Source of the DNA: Impatiens glandulifera | Taxonomy: Eukaryota > Streptophyta > Magnoliopsida > Ericales > Balsaminaceae | Direction: 5' to 3' | Assembly: GCF_907164915.1 (NCBI RefSeq) | Contig: NC_061862.1 | Span: forward strand, 128,473,641-128,537,640 | Length of the DNA stretch: 64,000 nt | In this document: positions 1 through 12,628 of the stretch, one piece after another | Numbering within the stretch: the first letter of the stretch is position 1 | Layout: each line of letters begins with the position of its first letter | Notes under the pieces: generated by a model | The model's database searches: none | The model's input: the letters and a program-made list of their open reading frames with translations, nothing else | Told to the model about the DNA's origin: nothing | Made by a program: the position numbers and the translations under genes

Positions 1-274
1 GTTGCAATTAGGTTAGATTAATTTTAGATTCTTGTTAGATTTTTGAAATTATGTTAGATTATTATTAGATTTTTGTTAGATTTTTGCAATTAGGTTAGAT
101 TATTGTTAGATTATGTATATATTATTGTTAAATTAGGTAATAAGTTTAAGATTAGGTTATTGGATTTAATTTTGGAATTGATTTTAGATTTTGATTTAGT
201 TTAGATTTTGTTTAATATAGGTTTTGGTTGATTTTGGTTTGATTGTGGTTGGTTTGATTTGGGTTTAATTGATG
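1..274. repeat. AT-rich GTTAGATT-rich leader of CACTA-1
   Basis: No gene is seen. The stretch is built of degenerate short units around GTTAGATT and TTTGATTTAGG on one strand, the same composition found in the intron at 772-1268. I read it as upstream or intronic sequence of the CACTA element whose coding part begins at 1273. The left terminus of that element is not in the window. Confidence 0.5.
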
Positions 275-658
275 TTTGATTTAGGTTAGATGTTGTTTAA
301 TTTAGGTTTTGGTTTGATTTTGTTTTGATTGTGATTGGTTTGATTTAGGTTAGATGTTGTTTAATTTAGGTTTTGGTTTGATTTTGTTTTGATTGTGATT
401 GGTTTGATTTAGGTTAGATGTTGTTTAATTTAGGTTTTGGTTTGATTTTGTTTTGATTATGATTTGTTTGATTTAGGTTAGATGTTTTTTAATTTAGGTT
501 TTGGTTTGATTTTGTTTTGATTGTGATTGGTTTGATTTAGGTTAGATGTTGTTTAATTTAGGTTTTGGTTTGATTTTGTTTTGATTTTGATTGGTTTGAT
601 TTAGGTTACATGTTGTTTAATTTAGGTTTTGGTTTGATTTTGTTTTGATTGTGATTGG
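275..658. repeat. 64-bp minisatellite, six tandem copies
   Basis: The unit starting TTTGATTTAGGTTAGATG recurs at 275, 339, 403, 467, 531 and 595, an exact 64-bp period. Copies differ by a few substitutions (for example GTGATTGG versus ATGATTTG). The array is strongly T/G-rich on + with almost no C, which fits an intronic or leader position in a transposon. It has no coding potential. Confidence 0.9.
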
Positions 659-689
659 TTTAATTTGGGTGTAATTTATTGTTTTTAGG

Positions 690-771
690 TTTGGATTACG
701 AATTTCAGCCGCCCCCTTCCCGTCCGTCAATCTACATCCGCTGCTCTACTTCGTTGCTCTTTTTGTGCAAG
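690..771 (+). other. 5' untranslated exon of CACTA-1 transposase gene
   Basis: A C-rich island stands out in T/G-rich surroundings and ends in CAAG followed by GTTAGT, a good splice donor at 772. The matching acceptor (TTTATTAG) ends at 1268, five bases before the transposase ATG at 1273. Pyrimidine-rich leaders followed by a leader intron are also visible in CACTA-2 (12165-12395, minus) and CACTA-4 (61890-62156). The left edge of the exon is a guess. Confidence 0.5.
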
Positions 772-1268
772 GTTAGTTCTTGTTGGTTTATTATATGGTT
801 AGGTTTAGTTTAATGTTAGATTTATGTTAGCTTTTCATGTTAGATTTAAGTTAGATTTATGTTCGATTTGATTTATGTTAGATTAGGTATCATGTTTGAT
901 TTATGTTAGATTATGTTAGCTTTTCATGTTAGATTTAAGTTAGATTTTTGTTTGATTTGATTTATGTTAGATTATTTATTATGTTTGTTAGATTATGTTA
1001 GATTATGTTGGATTAGATTGGGTTTGAATTAGATTTTATTGTAGGTTAGAATTGTTATATGGAATGAATTATGCATGAATAAAATTATGTTGGATTATAA
1101 TTGATTGCTTTGAAATGTGTATGAATGATATAATTTTAGATTATATGTATGTTCAATTTTGGTTGGATAATGATAGATTAGATAGAAATTATGTTAGCAT
1201 TATGTAAGCCTAATTAATTTAGACAAATTTAAGTAAATATTAATGCGGGTTGTTTTCCATTTTATTAG
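772..1268 (+). other. Leader intron of CACTA-1
   Basis: A GT...AG interval between the C-rich leader exon and the transposase start. It consists of T-rich, GTTAGATT-like units with no ORF. The repeat content is the same as in the flanking 1-274 region. Confidence 0.5.
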
Positions 1269-1272
1269 AAAT

Positions 1273-4200
1273 ATGGAAGTACCCGATAAAAGCTGGATGA
1301 CCTTACGTTGAGATCATCCAGATTACGAGGAAGGCGTTGACAAATTCCTCGAGTATGCTCTTAGGAATACATCCCGACAAACCGTGAAATGTCCCTGCGT
1401 GAAATTCTTGAACACGCCGTTTATGGAAATAGACGAAGTGAAGACTCACCTCATCATTTATGGAATAAATGTTCATTATGAGTATTGGTATTTTCATGGA
1501 GAAAAGAGACGTACTACTCAAGTGGTTAATGACGATGTCGATGAAGATGCCGATGACTTAGATGATGATGATGATGATGACGATGATCAGTCGGAGGATG
1601 CCGTGCCGAAATTCAACGACGCGAGACAGAAGATGAATAATACAGTTAATGAAGAGGTCAATGAAGAACGTTATATGCACGAATTTATAAACGATATGTT
1701 CCCCAACGTTAATGACGTCCCGAGCAACGATGAACCAGTCGAAGATGCGCATAGATTTTATAAATTGCTTGATGATTGCAAACGGCCATTGTATGAAGGT
1801 GCTCGAATAACGAAATCATCGGCACTACTGAAACTACTTCACATAAAAAATGTATGTCAATGGACGAATTCTTCGTTTTATATGTTGCTGCGTCTGCTTA
1901 AAGACTACATATTACCGATTGACGCTCAATTGCCAAACTCATACTACGAAAGTAAAAAATTCATTACTGATATCGGGCTTAAATATGACAAGATAGACGC
2001 ATGTAAGAACAACTGTATGATATTTTGGAAGGACGACATGAATGAAGATTCTTGTAGAGTTTGCGGTCTTTCAAGATGGAAAGTCGACCAAACAAGTGGG
2101 ACAGTTCGAGAGAAGCAAAATGGGAAATTCATTCCAAAAAAGGTGTTGAGATATTTCCCTTTAATACCAAGACTGCAAAGACTATACATGTCCTCAAAAA
2201 CGGCTCCAATGATGAGATGGCATAAAGAAGTAAGAGTTGATAGTGATACGTTGAGACATCCCGCTGATTCCTTAACTTGGAAGATGTTTGATGAAAATTA
2301 TACAGATTTTGCTTCAGAATCTCGAAACGTAAGACTGGGTTTATCAAGCGATGGGTTTCAACCATTTGCAAATGGGAAAAAATCATACAGTGTTTGGCCG
2401 GTTATTCTCGTTCCTTATAATGTGTCACCCACGACTTGCATGGATTCTAGCAATTTCATTTTATCTATGTTAATTCCGGGTCCAAAGAGTCCGGGTGATG
2501 CAATTGACATATTTCTCCAGCCATTGATCGAAGAGTTGCATGAACTGTGGCAAACAGGTGTGAAAACGTTTGATGCACACACCGCGCAATACTTTAACAT
2601 GCGAGCGGCGTTGTTGTGGACCATTAACGACTTTCCCGCATACGAGAATTTATCAGGCTGGAGTACGAAAGGTAAATTCGCTTGTCCTTGTTGTAACAAC
2701 GACACGGTATCTCTTCGATTGGTTCATGGTTCCAAACAATGTTACTTGGGTCATAGACGTTTCCTTCCACCGAAGCACAAATACAGAAGGGATAAAGAGT
2801 CGTTTGATGGTCGAACTGATTATAGAGATCCCCTAGATTGTTAACGGGGCAAGAAAGTTACGAGCAAGCACGAGACCTAGAAGACATAATAGTTAGTGCG
2901 GATCTGAGCAAGAGAACCAAGATATATTATGAAACGCGGGGAGACAATTGGAACAAACTTAGCATTTTCTTCCATCTGCCTTATTGGAAATCACTATTAT
3001 TGAGACATAATTTGGATGTGATGCATATTGAGAAAAATATCTGTGATAGCGTGTTGGGAATAATAATGAATGTGAAAGAGAAGACTAAGGATGATCCTAA
3101 AGTCCGTAAAAACTTAGAACTCTTAGGCATAAAATCATGGTTACATCCTATAAATGATGAAGGAGTTGTTCATTATCCAGAAGTGCCTTTCACTTTGACA
3201 TCCGAAAATAAAAAACGTCTTTGTAACTTCTTGAAAGATCTCAAGTTGCCTGATGGCTTTTGCTCAAATATCGGCGGTTGTGTAAATTTGGAAGAGAAAA
3301 AGATTTCGGGATTAAAGAGTCATGATTGTCACATTTTATTGGAATATCTTATTCCTTTAGCAACTCGTGGATTACTTCCAGATAATTTGTATGATGCGTT
3401 AGTAAATTTGTCTTGTTTCTTTCGGTTGTTGTGCTTCAAAGAGTTTATTCAAGAGGACCTCGAACAATTGTACATGGATATTACATTGACACTTTGCAAG
3501 TTTGAAATGATTTTTCTGCCGTCAATCTTCGACATCATGATGCATCTCCCGGTTCACTTGTCATTTGAGGCTTTGCTTGGAGGACCTGTTTAGTATCGAT
3601 GGATGTATTCGTTTGAACACTACATGGGTACAATGAAAAAATATTTGCGGAATAATAACCACTCCGAAGCCTCTATAAGCTAGAGCTATCTTGTTAATGA
3701 GAGTATTAGTTTATGTGACAGGTATATGGAGGAACAAGAGCAAGAAAATGCACAACCTGAAATCTCGGGCATTTCAATATTTGCATCGTTGGAAGACCTA
3801 TCTAACGGAAAAGTATACAACTTGGATTATATTGATCGAGTGACAGCTCATTCTTACATTTTGAAAAATTGTCCCGAAGCAGAACCTTTTTACATGTAAG
3901 ATTCGATGTTGCTGTTACTAATTAGCATTAATGAGTGTGCTATTTAATATTCGATCTATTTGTAGAGATTATAACAACGAGTCCAGTGGAGAAACGTTTG
4001 CCGCATATTTCAAGCATCGAGTGAGTAAATTATAAACCATATATCCTAACTATTTTTATTCATTTTAACAACTTCACAACTTCATTTCGGATACATATAT
4101 AGGTCGCCCATTTAGCATAAATTAACGACATATCAAGAGACCTCAAGATCTTAGGAGAAGGTCCAAGTATGTACTCGTCTATGTATGTTTGGTGTAAAGT

Positions 4201-4585
4201 AAACAGATTCAAATTCTGTACAGAAAAACACGACGAAGGTTTGACCACTCATAATAGTGGGGTGGTTGTTGAGGGGTACAACGAATCTGAAACTATGTCA
4301 TACTACGGAGTTTTAACGGATATAATCGAAGTACAATACTATTCTCACAAACGAGTTGTTTTATTCAAGTGTAAGTGGTTTGATACACACTCGGGGGAAC
4401 TAGGAGTGAAAGTGGATAAATATGGCTTCGTAAGTATAAATGTAAACCGAATTTTGAAAACCCAAAGTCAAGATCCGTATATATTGGCGAATCAAGCGAA
4501 ACAAGTATTCTACGCCCCTGATATGTCAGCCCGACCCGGTTGGAAGATTGTGACAAAAATAAAACCGCGTTTTACAAACATATAG
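1273..4585 (+). pseudogene. CACTA (En/Spm) TNP2-type transposase, broken
   Basis: DNA transposase of a CACTA element, which would bind and cut the element ends in the nucleus. Domains in order: an N-terminal transposase-associated domain from the ATG at 1273 (Cys-rich VKCPCVKFLN), an acidic Asp-run linker near 1550-1590, the tnp2 core (FANGKKSYSVWPVIL, then CPCCNND and YLGHRRFLPP), a DUF4218-like part (RWMYSFEHYMG near 3600) and a DUF4216-like C-terminus in 4150-4585. Damage visible: an in-frame TGA at 1309 where related copies have Arg; a shift of frame in a C-run near 2830; stops at 3591 and near 3680; and a stop in the exon after 4103. GT-AG introns are likely at about 3896-3965 and 4021-4102. 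The order and length match autonomous TNP2 genes, but this copy cannot make a full protein. Confidence 0.88.
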
Positions 4586-4724
4586 TTCAGATTAATTAAT
4601 TAGGTAGATTTATGTTTTTAACTTTATATTCATTCTCATTACTACTTTATTTCAATTATTCACTCAATTTTATTAATGGTGTGAATTAAGAATGTCTGAA
4701 GGTCCTAAAACAACTTAGAAGAGT

Positions 4725-6436
4725 ATGAGGAAGACACCCAAGAAATTGGATAAAAGCTACCAAAACCTACTTGCCCAATCCGAGTCCTTAAAGCTCCGAG
4801 GATCGTCTTCTAGAGACCAACCACCTATTGATGTGGTCCCGATTGCTACTGCACCTCCCCCAACAGACGAGGATGTTGAGGCTAGTGAGCTCCAAGAGTT
4901 TATAGAGAGCACATTTGCTGATATGGTGGATAGCGATGAGGCTGAAGACGAGGGTCTCGAGGAGCCTATCGAGGAGGAGGATGGCGAGAGGGAGCACGGT
5001 TCCACTCCCGACTCATCATCGACAGGTAACTCGTTTACAAATTAGTTAGTGTTTAAATTGATTGACATATCTAATTATGATTTTGATAATTTTGAAGAAT
5101 CTTCTGCCCGCAAGAGACGGGAGAAGAACAAAAATATTGCGCTGTCTAAGAGGGTAGCGGGGACAAGGATTCCTCTGACGTTTAGAGAGAAGGATGGTAG
5201 GCCAGGCGGTACAGACGTGGGAAGAACACGGTGGTCTAGACATGTGGGGTCGATTATCCGGGACCCTGCAGCCGTCTCACACCGTCTTCTAAAGTGGAAG
5301 GCTTTAAGTGCAGACCAATTGGATTCACTGTGGACTGCTATCAAGGTAATACTTACTACTTGATTATACGTTACGTCATTAAATAATTATTTTTAACATT
5401 TGGATGTTATTTTTTTCAGGATCCGTTCGAAGCTACTAATGGTGATATTGAGTCTTTTCGAATGACAGGATTGGGACACGCCAATCAGATATGGGATAGA
5501 TGGCGGTCGAATTTGAACAAGACATATATCCGCGTCCACAAAGGAGACGAGGTGGCGGTACTGGCTAATCCTCCACCAGACTACGATCGTGATGATTGGG
5601 AGTATGTGTGTCGCAACCATTTCTTCACAGAAACATTTAAGGTACGGTTTCATAATTCAAATAAAAGTTGATATTAATTAATCTAACTTCATTTTTTATT
5701 TCAAATACAGAGAAACAGTTCTACAAATATGAAGAACAGGAAGAAGCTGAAATTCCCGCATCGAACGGGAAGTAGACCGTTTGCACAAATTGAAGACGAG
5801 TTGGTAAGTACATTATTTGTAATAAATTATCTAAAGATTGTTATTAATTATATAAATCATTTATTTCAACAGGCGATTGAAATGGGACGGGCACCGTCTG
5901 TAATTGAAGTATTCAAGAGGACCCGTACCCCAAAACCGACAAAAGAAAACCCAACACCCGTCCCGGACGAACACGTGCAAGAGAAAATTGTAAGTGAATT
6001 TAATATGCCTAGTTTTTTATTATAGAAATGATATTTTATTTGAATTGTGCAGGTTGAGATGGAGGAGGTTGTTAGTAACGAACCGGGAATATCGGATTTT
6101 GAATTGATGGAGAGGTTGTTCGGACAACAAAAACACGGGGTAGTGTTCGGAATGGAATCAGGCGTCCGGCCCACACACTTTCGTGAGGATTGTCGAAGTG
6201 GAAACAGTTCACAGAGTAACAATGAGCGATTGTTAGAAGAGAATCAAATAATGAAGCTCAAGATGGAGGAACTAGAGAAGAGGGATGAAGAAAGAAGGCG
6301 CAGAATGGAAAAAATGGAAGCGGAAAAAGAAGAAATTGTGACAAGAATGGAGAGGGAGAAGTTAGAGATGAACGCAAGAATGGAGAGAATCGAATTGTAT
6401 ATGAGGCAACAACCACCTCCTCCCCCCACAAGCTAA
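4725..6436 (+). CDS. TNP1-like protein of CACTA-1 (Transposase_24 type), six exons, apparently intact
   Basis: Second gene of the CACTA element, of the plant Ptta/En/Spm Transposase_24 type, presumably the DNA-binding partner of TNP2. Exons by GT-AG rule: 4725-5025, 5098-5345, 5420-5641, 5711-5803, 5873-5989, 6053-6436. All junctions keep frame and give 454 residues. An upstream ATG at 4692 is followed by an in-frame TAG at 4716, so 4725 is the usable start. Seen in the product: an acidic Ser/Thr-rich N-terminus; a basic patch (ARKRREKNKN); the family core with WSRHVGSIIRDP, then IWDRWRSNLNKTYIR; and a C-terminal charged coiled coil with a Pro-run end. It lies 107 bp after TNP2 on the same strand. 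It is unusual in being open while TNP2 is dead. Splicing is predicted, not shown. Confidence 0.8.
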
Positions 6437-6689
6437 GGTTGTTTCGATTCAAAACATGTTTTCATTAGTAGTTGTATCAATTTGAATTTGTAACAGATCG
6501 ATTGTTCGGATTATTAGTTTGGTTTCGAATTTTGTAATGATAATGATCAATTAATGTGATCGTTTAATGTATGTGGCATTTCTTTTATCATTGATATATT
6601 GGTTTGGCTGAACAGGTTTTGGTTGCAAGGTTTTGGTTGCGAGCAAAATAATCGGCACATTTTTAAAAATTTACGGGAAAAAACTGAAA
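6437..6689 (+). other. 3' region of CACTA-1 TNP1-like gene
   Basis: AT-rich sequence between the TNP1-like stop codon and the subterminal repeat array. No ORF of interest. It contains a short direct repeat of GGTTTTGGTTGC near 6616-6641 and probably holds the polyadenylation region. Confidence 0.4.
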
Positions 6690-7340
6690 GTAAAATTGAA
6701 ATCTCTCGGTTTTTCTTCAAATAGAAAAACCGAGAGATATTAGACAACTCTCGGTTTTTACCCAAAGAGAAAACCGAGAGTTATATGACAAACCCTCGGT
6801 TTTTACCCAAAGAGGAAAACCGAGAGTTATTAGAAAACTCTCGGTTTTTCCACAAAGAGGAAAACCTAAAGTTTTCTAATAACTCTCGGTTTTCTTCAAA
6901 TGGAGAAAACCGAGAGTTTTCAATATCTTTCGATTTTAGAAAACCGAGAGTTTTCTAATAACTCTCGGTTTTCCTCTTTGGGTAAAAACCGAGAGTTATT
7001 AGAAAACTCTCGGTTTTATACGAAGAGAAAAACCGAAAGTTAAATGAAAACTCTCGGTTTTCTCCATTTGAGGAAAACTGAAAATTATTTGTAAAACCCT
7101 CGGTTTTTCCACAAAGAGAAAAACCGAAAGTTTTTCAATTACCTTTCGGTTTTACTCTAGGGTATCTAAACCGAAAACTCTACGATATCTCTCGGTAAAT
7201 GCCCAATTGTTTTTAACGAGAGAGTCAATACCAAGGGATGGCGAGAGTTACCAAAACCTTCGGTAAAGTGTCTATTCCGAAAGTTATAGGGTCAAAACCG
7301 AGAGTTTTTACTCTCGGTTTTGACCCCTTTTTCACCAATG
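6690..7340. repeat. Subterminal repeat array and degenerate 3' end of CACTA-1
   Basis: The motif CTCTCGGTTTT and its complement AAAACCGAGAG occur many times in both orientations, often as hairpins with 5-15 bp loops such as around 6715-6850 and 6940-7020. Subterminal arrays of short motifs in both orientations are where the TNP1-type protein binds in CACTA elements. The array stops at a sequence ending TTTTTCACCAATG near 7328-7340, which resembles a decayed copy of the TTTTTACTAGTG terminus seen at 21487-21498. The exact boundary is uncertain. Confidence 0.75.
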
Positions 7341-7735
7341 AAAGAGTAATTAAAAAATTGATAAATTTTACTAGCTACTAAAATGTTTTTGTTAAGTAAA
7401 TTTATATTTGAAAACTAGCATTATCTCACATTCATACCTTCCATTTTAACTTAAAGTGTTTTAAATGAAAATCGAACTCGTAATATTTAATCTCTTATAA
7501 ACTACATTTGTCATTTAAGCTATCTTACTATGTTGTTTTTATTAAGTTTTATTTTTCCAATATTATCTAATTTGGATTGACTTGATACGTAATTTAAAGA
7601 ATGTTTTCAGCCGCTCTCATAAACTTGATTCTTAATTTAAGATGTTAGGAGTTATGCAAAACCGTGCCTTTATTTAATTTATCTGTATTTTATGTATTTG
7701 TATGAAAATTTCTCAAATAAAAAGAAAAGAATAAG
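7341..7735. other. AT-rich spacer, no gene seen
   Basis: Low-complexity AT-rich sequence between the CACTA-1 end and the decayed 3' end of CACTA-2. It could be old host DNA or decayed transposon. I see no ORF, terminal repeat or RNA gene. Confidence 0.4.
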
Positions 7736-10700
7736 TTAAAATGTTTGAAAAATTTTTTTATTAGCCGTTGAAATGTTTATGTTAGTTTTATTAGCTCTAT
7801 CTCGATCGCAATAATCCAAGTTGTATATTATTCTGTTAGATAGTTCTTCCATTAAAGATGAAAATATTGAGAGGCTCGATATTGAACATTGTGTGTTTTC
7901 AAGAGCTTCATCCAAATACCTGAGACATAGACTAATAATTTCATTCACAAGATAACTCTCGTTTATTGTGTCTTTTGGGTGATTTTTATTCCATAAATAC
8001 ATTTTCATTGTACACATATATTGTTTTATCGGATATAATCATTGAAATTGGACAAGACCCCTAACTATATCCTCAAGTGACAAGGGTACTGGGTGATGCA
8101 TCATGATGTCGAACAACGATGGTGAGAAAATAATTTCCAATTTGTATAGTGTCGTTACAATATCCAAGTACAATTGTTCTAGGTCCGATGCACTCAACAC
8201 TTTGGAACACAACAAATGAAAGAACAGTTACAAATTTACTGTAGCATCATAGATAGCATCTAGAAGCAATTCACGGGTTGTTAAAGGAATAAGATATTCT
8301 AATAGAATGTGGCAATCATGACCCTTCAATTCTGTAATCTTCTTCTTTTCAAAATTTACACAACCTACAATGTTTGAGAAAAAGCAATCAGACAACTTAA
8401 GATCCTTCAGGAATTTACAAAAACGTTGCTTATTCTTAGAGGACAAAGTGAAAGTCTCTTCAGAATAATGAACCAAAACTCCTCCGATATTTACATGATG
8501 TAACTAAGGTTTTATGTTCAAGAGTTATAAATCTTTTAGGACTGTAGGACAATCCTTAGTCTTCCTTTTCACATTCATCATTGTTCTCAACACACCATCA
8601 CAAATATTTTTCTTAATATGCATCATATCCAAATTATGTCTCAATAATAGTGAAAATAGAAGAAATTGTTAAGTTTGTTCCAATTGTCTCCCCAGTTTCA
8701 TGACATATCTTGGTTATCTTCCTCTTATTCTTAGTCAGAATTGTGCCTTCTAAGTCTCGTGCTTACTCATAAATTTCTTTCCCGGTTAACATTTTCGAGG
8801 GCTCTCTATAAATTTTTCGACCATCAAACGACATTTTATCCCTCCAGTATTTGTGGTTTGGTGGAAGGAAGCGTTTGTGACCCATGTAATATTGTTTTTG
8901 TCCATTACTCAATCGAAGAGATATAGTGTCACAGTTTAAACAAAGATAAGTGAATTTCCCTTTTGTACTCCAGTTGGAAAAGTTTGTGTAAGGTGGAAGT
9001 CGTTAATGGTCCATAACAATGTTGTACGCATGTTAAAGGATTGTGTGTATGAAATATTCTCACACCACGATTTCACAGTTCAAACAACTCTTGGATCAAT
9101 GGCTAGGGAAATATGTTAATTGCATCTCCCAGATTCTTTAGGCTTGGAATTAAAAAAGATAGAATGAAATTTCTAGGATCCATACAAAGAGTGGGTGACA
9201 CGTTATAAGAAATTAGAATAATCGGCCAAATACTGTATGACTTTTTCCCATTTACAAAGGGTTGGAACCAATCGCTTGATAATCCAATTCTCACGCTACA
9301 GGTGTCCAACCCTAAGTCCTTATACCTATCATCAAACGTTTTCCAGGTGTATGAATCAGTCGGATGTCTCAACATATCACCTTCAACTTTTACTTCTTTG
9401 TGTCATCTCATCATTAGAGTAGTCTTAGAGTACATGTATAGCCTCTACGTTCTTAGTATTATAGGAAAATATCTTAAAACTTTAGTGGGCATAAATTTTC
9501 CATTTTGCTTCTTCCGAACTACCTCACTTGTTTGGTCGACTTTCTATCTAGAATGGCCACAAACTCTACAAGATTCTAAATTTTTGTTGTTCTTCCAAAC
9601 TTGCATACAATTGCTCTTACATTCATCTATTTTCTCATACATAAGCCTGATATCTGTAATGAATTTCTTACATTCGTAGTATCAATTTAGCAATTGAGCG
9701 TCCATCGGTAATATGTCATATTGAAGTAGACACAACAACATATTGAACGAAGTGTTTGTCCATTGACCGAAATTCTTTATGTGAAGGAGTTTCAGAATTG
9801 CTGATAATTTTATTATGCGTGCACCTTCATATAAAGGCCATTTAGATTATCAAGCAATTTATTGAATCTTTGCGGATACTCGATTGGTTCATGGTTGCTC
9901 GAGCCACCATTAACGTTGTAGTACATATCATGCATAAAATCTTACATATATTGTTCTTCATTGACTGGTAGAGTACTTGTGACTTCCGGTACCACATTAT
10001 CCGAGTCACCTTCATGATCATCCTCATTATCATGATCATCTATGGGCTTTGGAGCGCAATTAGGAGTCAATATGGATCAAATAGGTGCATACGAGGTATA
10101 TGAAATAAGAAACCAGAATCTGGACCTGAAAAATTGATGAAGGTATGAGCTGGTCTCTAAAAAAGATTCTTAAACTAAGAAGCAATATTGTAGATCTTTT
10201 TGACAATCGGCTAGGGGACGAGAAATGCACTCTATTCTGGAACGACCCCTAGTTCGAAATTTAGCCTATTATCCATAAGGAGGAGTTTCAAAATACCCGC
10301 ATCTAAAGGGACTGCATAGAAGCGAAAATCAGAGACATTAAAGACGAGAATTGAGACTCACTCCTGAGAAGAAATCTAGAAGGACAGAGGATACTAGATC
10401 ATATAAGTAACATAAAACTACACGAGAGACCGAATATTCATGAATGGAAAGATAAGTACAATGGGAAGCTGGTATCGAAGAAAATATGAGAGGTAACCCG
10501 GGAAAAAGCGTAGAAAGTAGAATGAGCTCCTCTTGTATGGTCAACGAAGATTATCCCTAGACACCAGTTCCTCCTATGGCTCGCCTTCTAGGAAAGACTC
10601 GGCACTCGTGATCGTATCATCAAGTATATGAGCATCCCAGATGCAAGCTGTCTTCTATGTAGAGGAAATGAAGAAACCATAGATCACCTATTCGGGAGCT

Positions 10701-11479
10701 GCTGTATTACTTCGAGCATTGGGACAGTTTCTATAAAAGCCTGAAGCTGATTAGTTTCCCGAGCAAATGGAATGAAATCAAAGTTGTAGCACTACTCAAA
10801 GCCAAGGGAAATAGATTTGAAACAAGCGTGTTCAAGTGCGGCATTGGAGTAGTGGTGTATAACATTTAGCAAGAAACGAAATGCAAGGGTATATGGCAGA
10901 ACCCGCAGGAGCGTTGAAGAGTTATGGAAAGATATTGTATCAAATTGCAGCGCCCTCGCGGGAACGTGGACAAGAAGTCCAAGCACGGAGCAGAACTGGA
11001 ATATCTATAAGAACTGAAATTCATCGTTTTTTAAACTCACTAGAATTGAAAACATTGTAATCAGATAGTTCATTTTCGTTTTTAGCTTTTTAGTTTTTAT
11101 TCATAATGTTACGACTTCAAATCATTCTAGGTCTGTCTAGAATGATCTCTTAAACTCGTAGTTTTTTTCCTATTTTTGGGGATTTTTAATGAAATTACGC
11201 TAAGTCGTTTTTCCCCCAAAAAACCACGTTAGTAGTACTATTCTTTTCTCAATGAAAATACCAGAATTCATAATTCAGAGTTATTTCATAAACGATGAGG
11301 TGAGTCTTTACATTGATTATATCCTTAAAAGTTTTGTTCAAACATTTTACGCAAGGGCATTTCATTTTCTGTCGTCTTGTACTACTCACTGCAAAATATA
11401 ATAAGTGGTCAACTCCTTCCTCATATTTTGGATGATCTCGACGTAAGCTCATCCAAGTTTTTTCGGGTACTTTCATCAT
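7736..11479 (-). pseudogene. Second CACTA TNP2-type transposase, decayed and interrupted by a LINE
   Basis: The same protein family as 1273-4585, read right to left. The transposase-associated domain is at 11479-11249 (MMKVPEKTWMSLRRDHP, then CPCVKCLN). After the LINE insertion the gene resumes near 10040 with an acidic linker, then tnp2 core pieces at about 9375-9103 (FVNGKKSYSIWPIIL), a segment at 8476-8228 (SKNKQRFCKFLKDLKL) and a DUF4218-like piece near 8017-7870 (MYLWNKNHP...SYLVNEI). Many stops and frameshifts separate the pieces. The equivalent of the DUF4216 end and the TNP1-like gene are missing, so the element is truncated on its left. It shares structure with CACTA-1 but is a distinct, older copy. 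Confidence 0.82.
10050..11225 (+). mobile_element. LINE 3' fragment with zf-RVT domain, inserted in CACTA-2
   Basis: The 3' part of a plant non-LTR retrotransposon. Reading + from about 10140 gives MSWSLKKILKLR, then near 10560-10700 the reverse-transcriptase zinc-binding segment RLGTRDRIIKYMSIPD followed by CLLCRGNEETIDHLFGSCC, the typical C-x2-C-x7-H-x4-C layout. In-frame stops are present. The 3' end at about 11200-11225 carries a T-rich then CCCCCAAAAAA tail, as expected for target-primed insertion. It sits exactly between the transposase-associated domain and the acidic linker of the minus-strand CACTA-2 transposase, so it post-dates that element. Confidence 0.72.
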
Positions 11480-12395
11480 TCTAATAAGATGGAAAACCTA
11501 AGTAAAACAGAAGTGGATAACTAAATTTCCCTTTATAAAAATAGAATTTTCCATTAATATATTGAACCAAAAATCTATAATCAGGCTAAACCTAGAAGTA
11601 TAAAAATCAGAAATCACACCAAATTCAGCAATATAAGAACAAGACGACAATCAATTGTTAGGAATCATAATTAATTCTCTTTACAATAACTATTAGCAAT
11701 CAATTGATAGTAATCTTAATTAATCTATAAACTTTTCATAAACCCTAAATCATATAAATTTCAGAAAATATATAATTAGACTAAACTTAAAAGTATATAA
11801 ACCCTAACTCACACCAATTTCAGCAATATGAAAACAAGACCACAATCAATCAAAGAGATTTATTAACAACACTAGACAATTATTAAAATCATACTTATCC
11901 AAATGAACATTTATGTGGAATGTCGACTTCAAACATTTTTATTGTCCAAATTAAAAACAACTCTGCACATAAATTGCATATTCATAAACCCTAAATCACA
12001 CCAATTTCAGTAAATCTATAATTATGTTAAACCTAGAAGTATATAAAACCCTAAATCAGACCAATTTCAACTATTTATAATTATAATTAGGCTAAACCTA
12101 GAAGTATAAAAAATCACATCAATTACATATTCATAAACCCTTAATCAAATAAAAAAGAGAAGACATACATGCAGGAAGAGTTTGTTGGGAGAAGAGTTCG
12201 ATGGAGGTAAATCGATCGTCTAGCTAGAGTTCCTTCCTTTGGTGGAGATGCGGCGGCGGCGTAGATCTGCGACTTGAGGTAGAACAGAGGCAGGGTGGAC
12301 CGACTGGAGGAAGAACGGCGACTGGGAGGCGGGGGGAGGTTTCCGTAGAGAGAAGAAAGAGAGAGGGTGTAGGAAAGGGTTTCTACCAAAAACGC
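11480..12395 (-). other. Leader intron and 5' untranslated exon of CACTA-2
   Basis: On the minus strand a C-rich leader (about 12395-12165, with CCTCCCCCCGCCTCCC-like sequence) ends near CTGCATGTATGT, a possible splice donor. An AT-rich interval with repeated AAACCCTAAATCA/AGGTTTAG units follows up to the transposase start at 11479. This mirrors the 690-1268 region of CACTA-1. The open frame at 12141-12389 is leader sequence, not a likely protein. Confidence 0.45.
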
Positions 12396-12439
12396 GATTT
12401 AAAGGGATAATACTTAAAGATATAATAAATCTTTTGATA

Positions 12440-12628
12440 TTAACTCTTAACTAACCACCTAAACATTGTTCTAAGTGTTGGGAATGGGCCAAAACCGAAA
12501 GAATTACCCAATTCTTTCGATATAACCTTTAAATACCGAAAGAAATACCAATTTCTTTTAGCTTTGGCCTTAATTACCCAGAAATTCTCAAATTTTAGGG
12601 AAGTGACATTTACCGAAAGAATTGGGTA
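12440..12628. repeat. Subterminal repeats of CACTA-2, right side
   Basis: Short motifs ACCGAAAGAATT and AATTCTTTCGRT occur in both orientations. The block is recognisably homologous to 20380-20530 (shared GGCCTTAATTAC and AAATTCTCAAA). The array is cut at 12628, immediately before CACTAGTAAAAAT, suggesting that another element inserted there and separated it from the 20340-21498 block. Confidence 0.6.

Noticed and set aside
12141..12389. 82-codon minus-strand open frame with Ser/Pro/Arg-rich product
   Set aside because: It lies in the C-rich leader exon of CACTA-2 upstream of the transposase start, like the leaders of the other CACTA elements.
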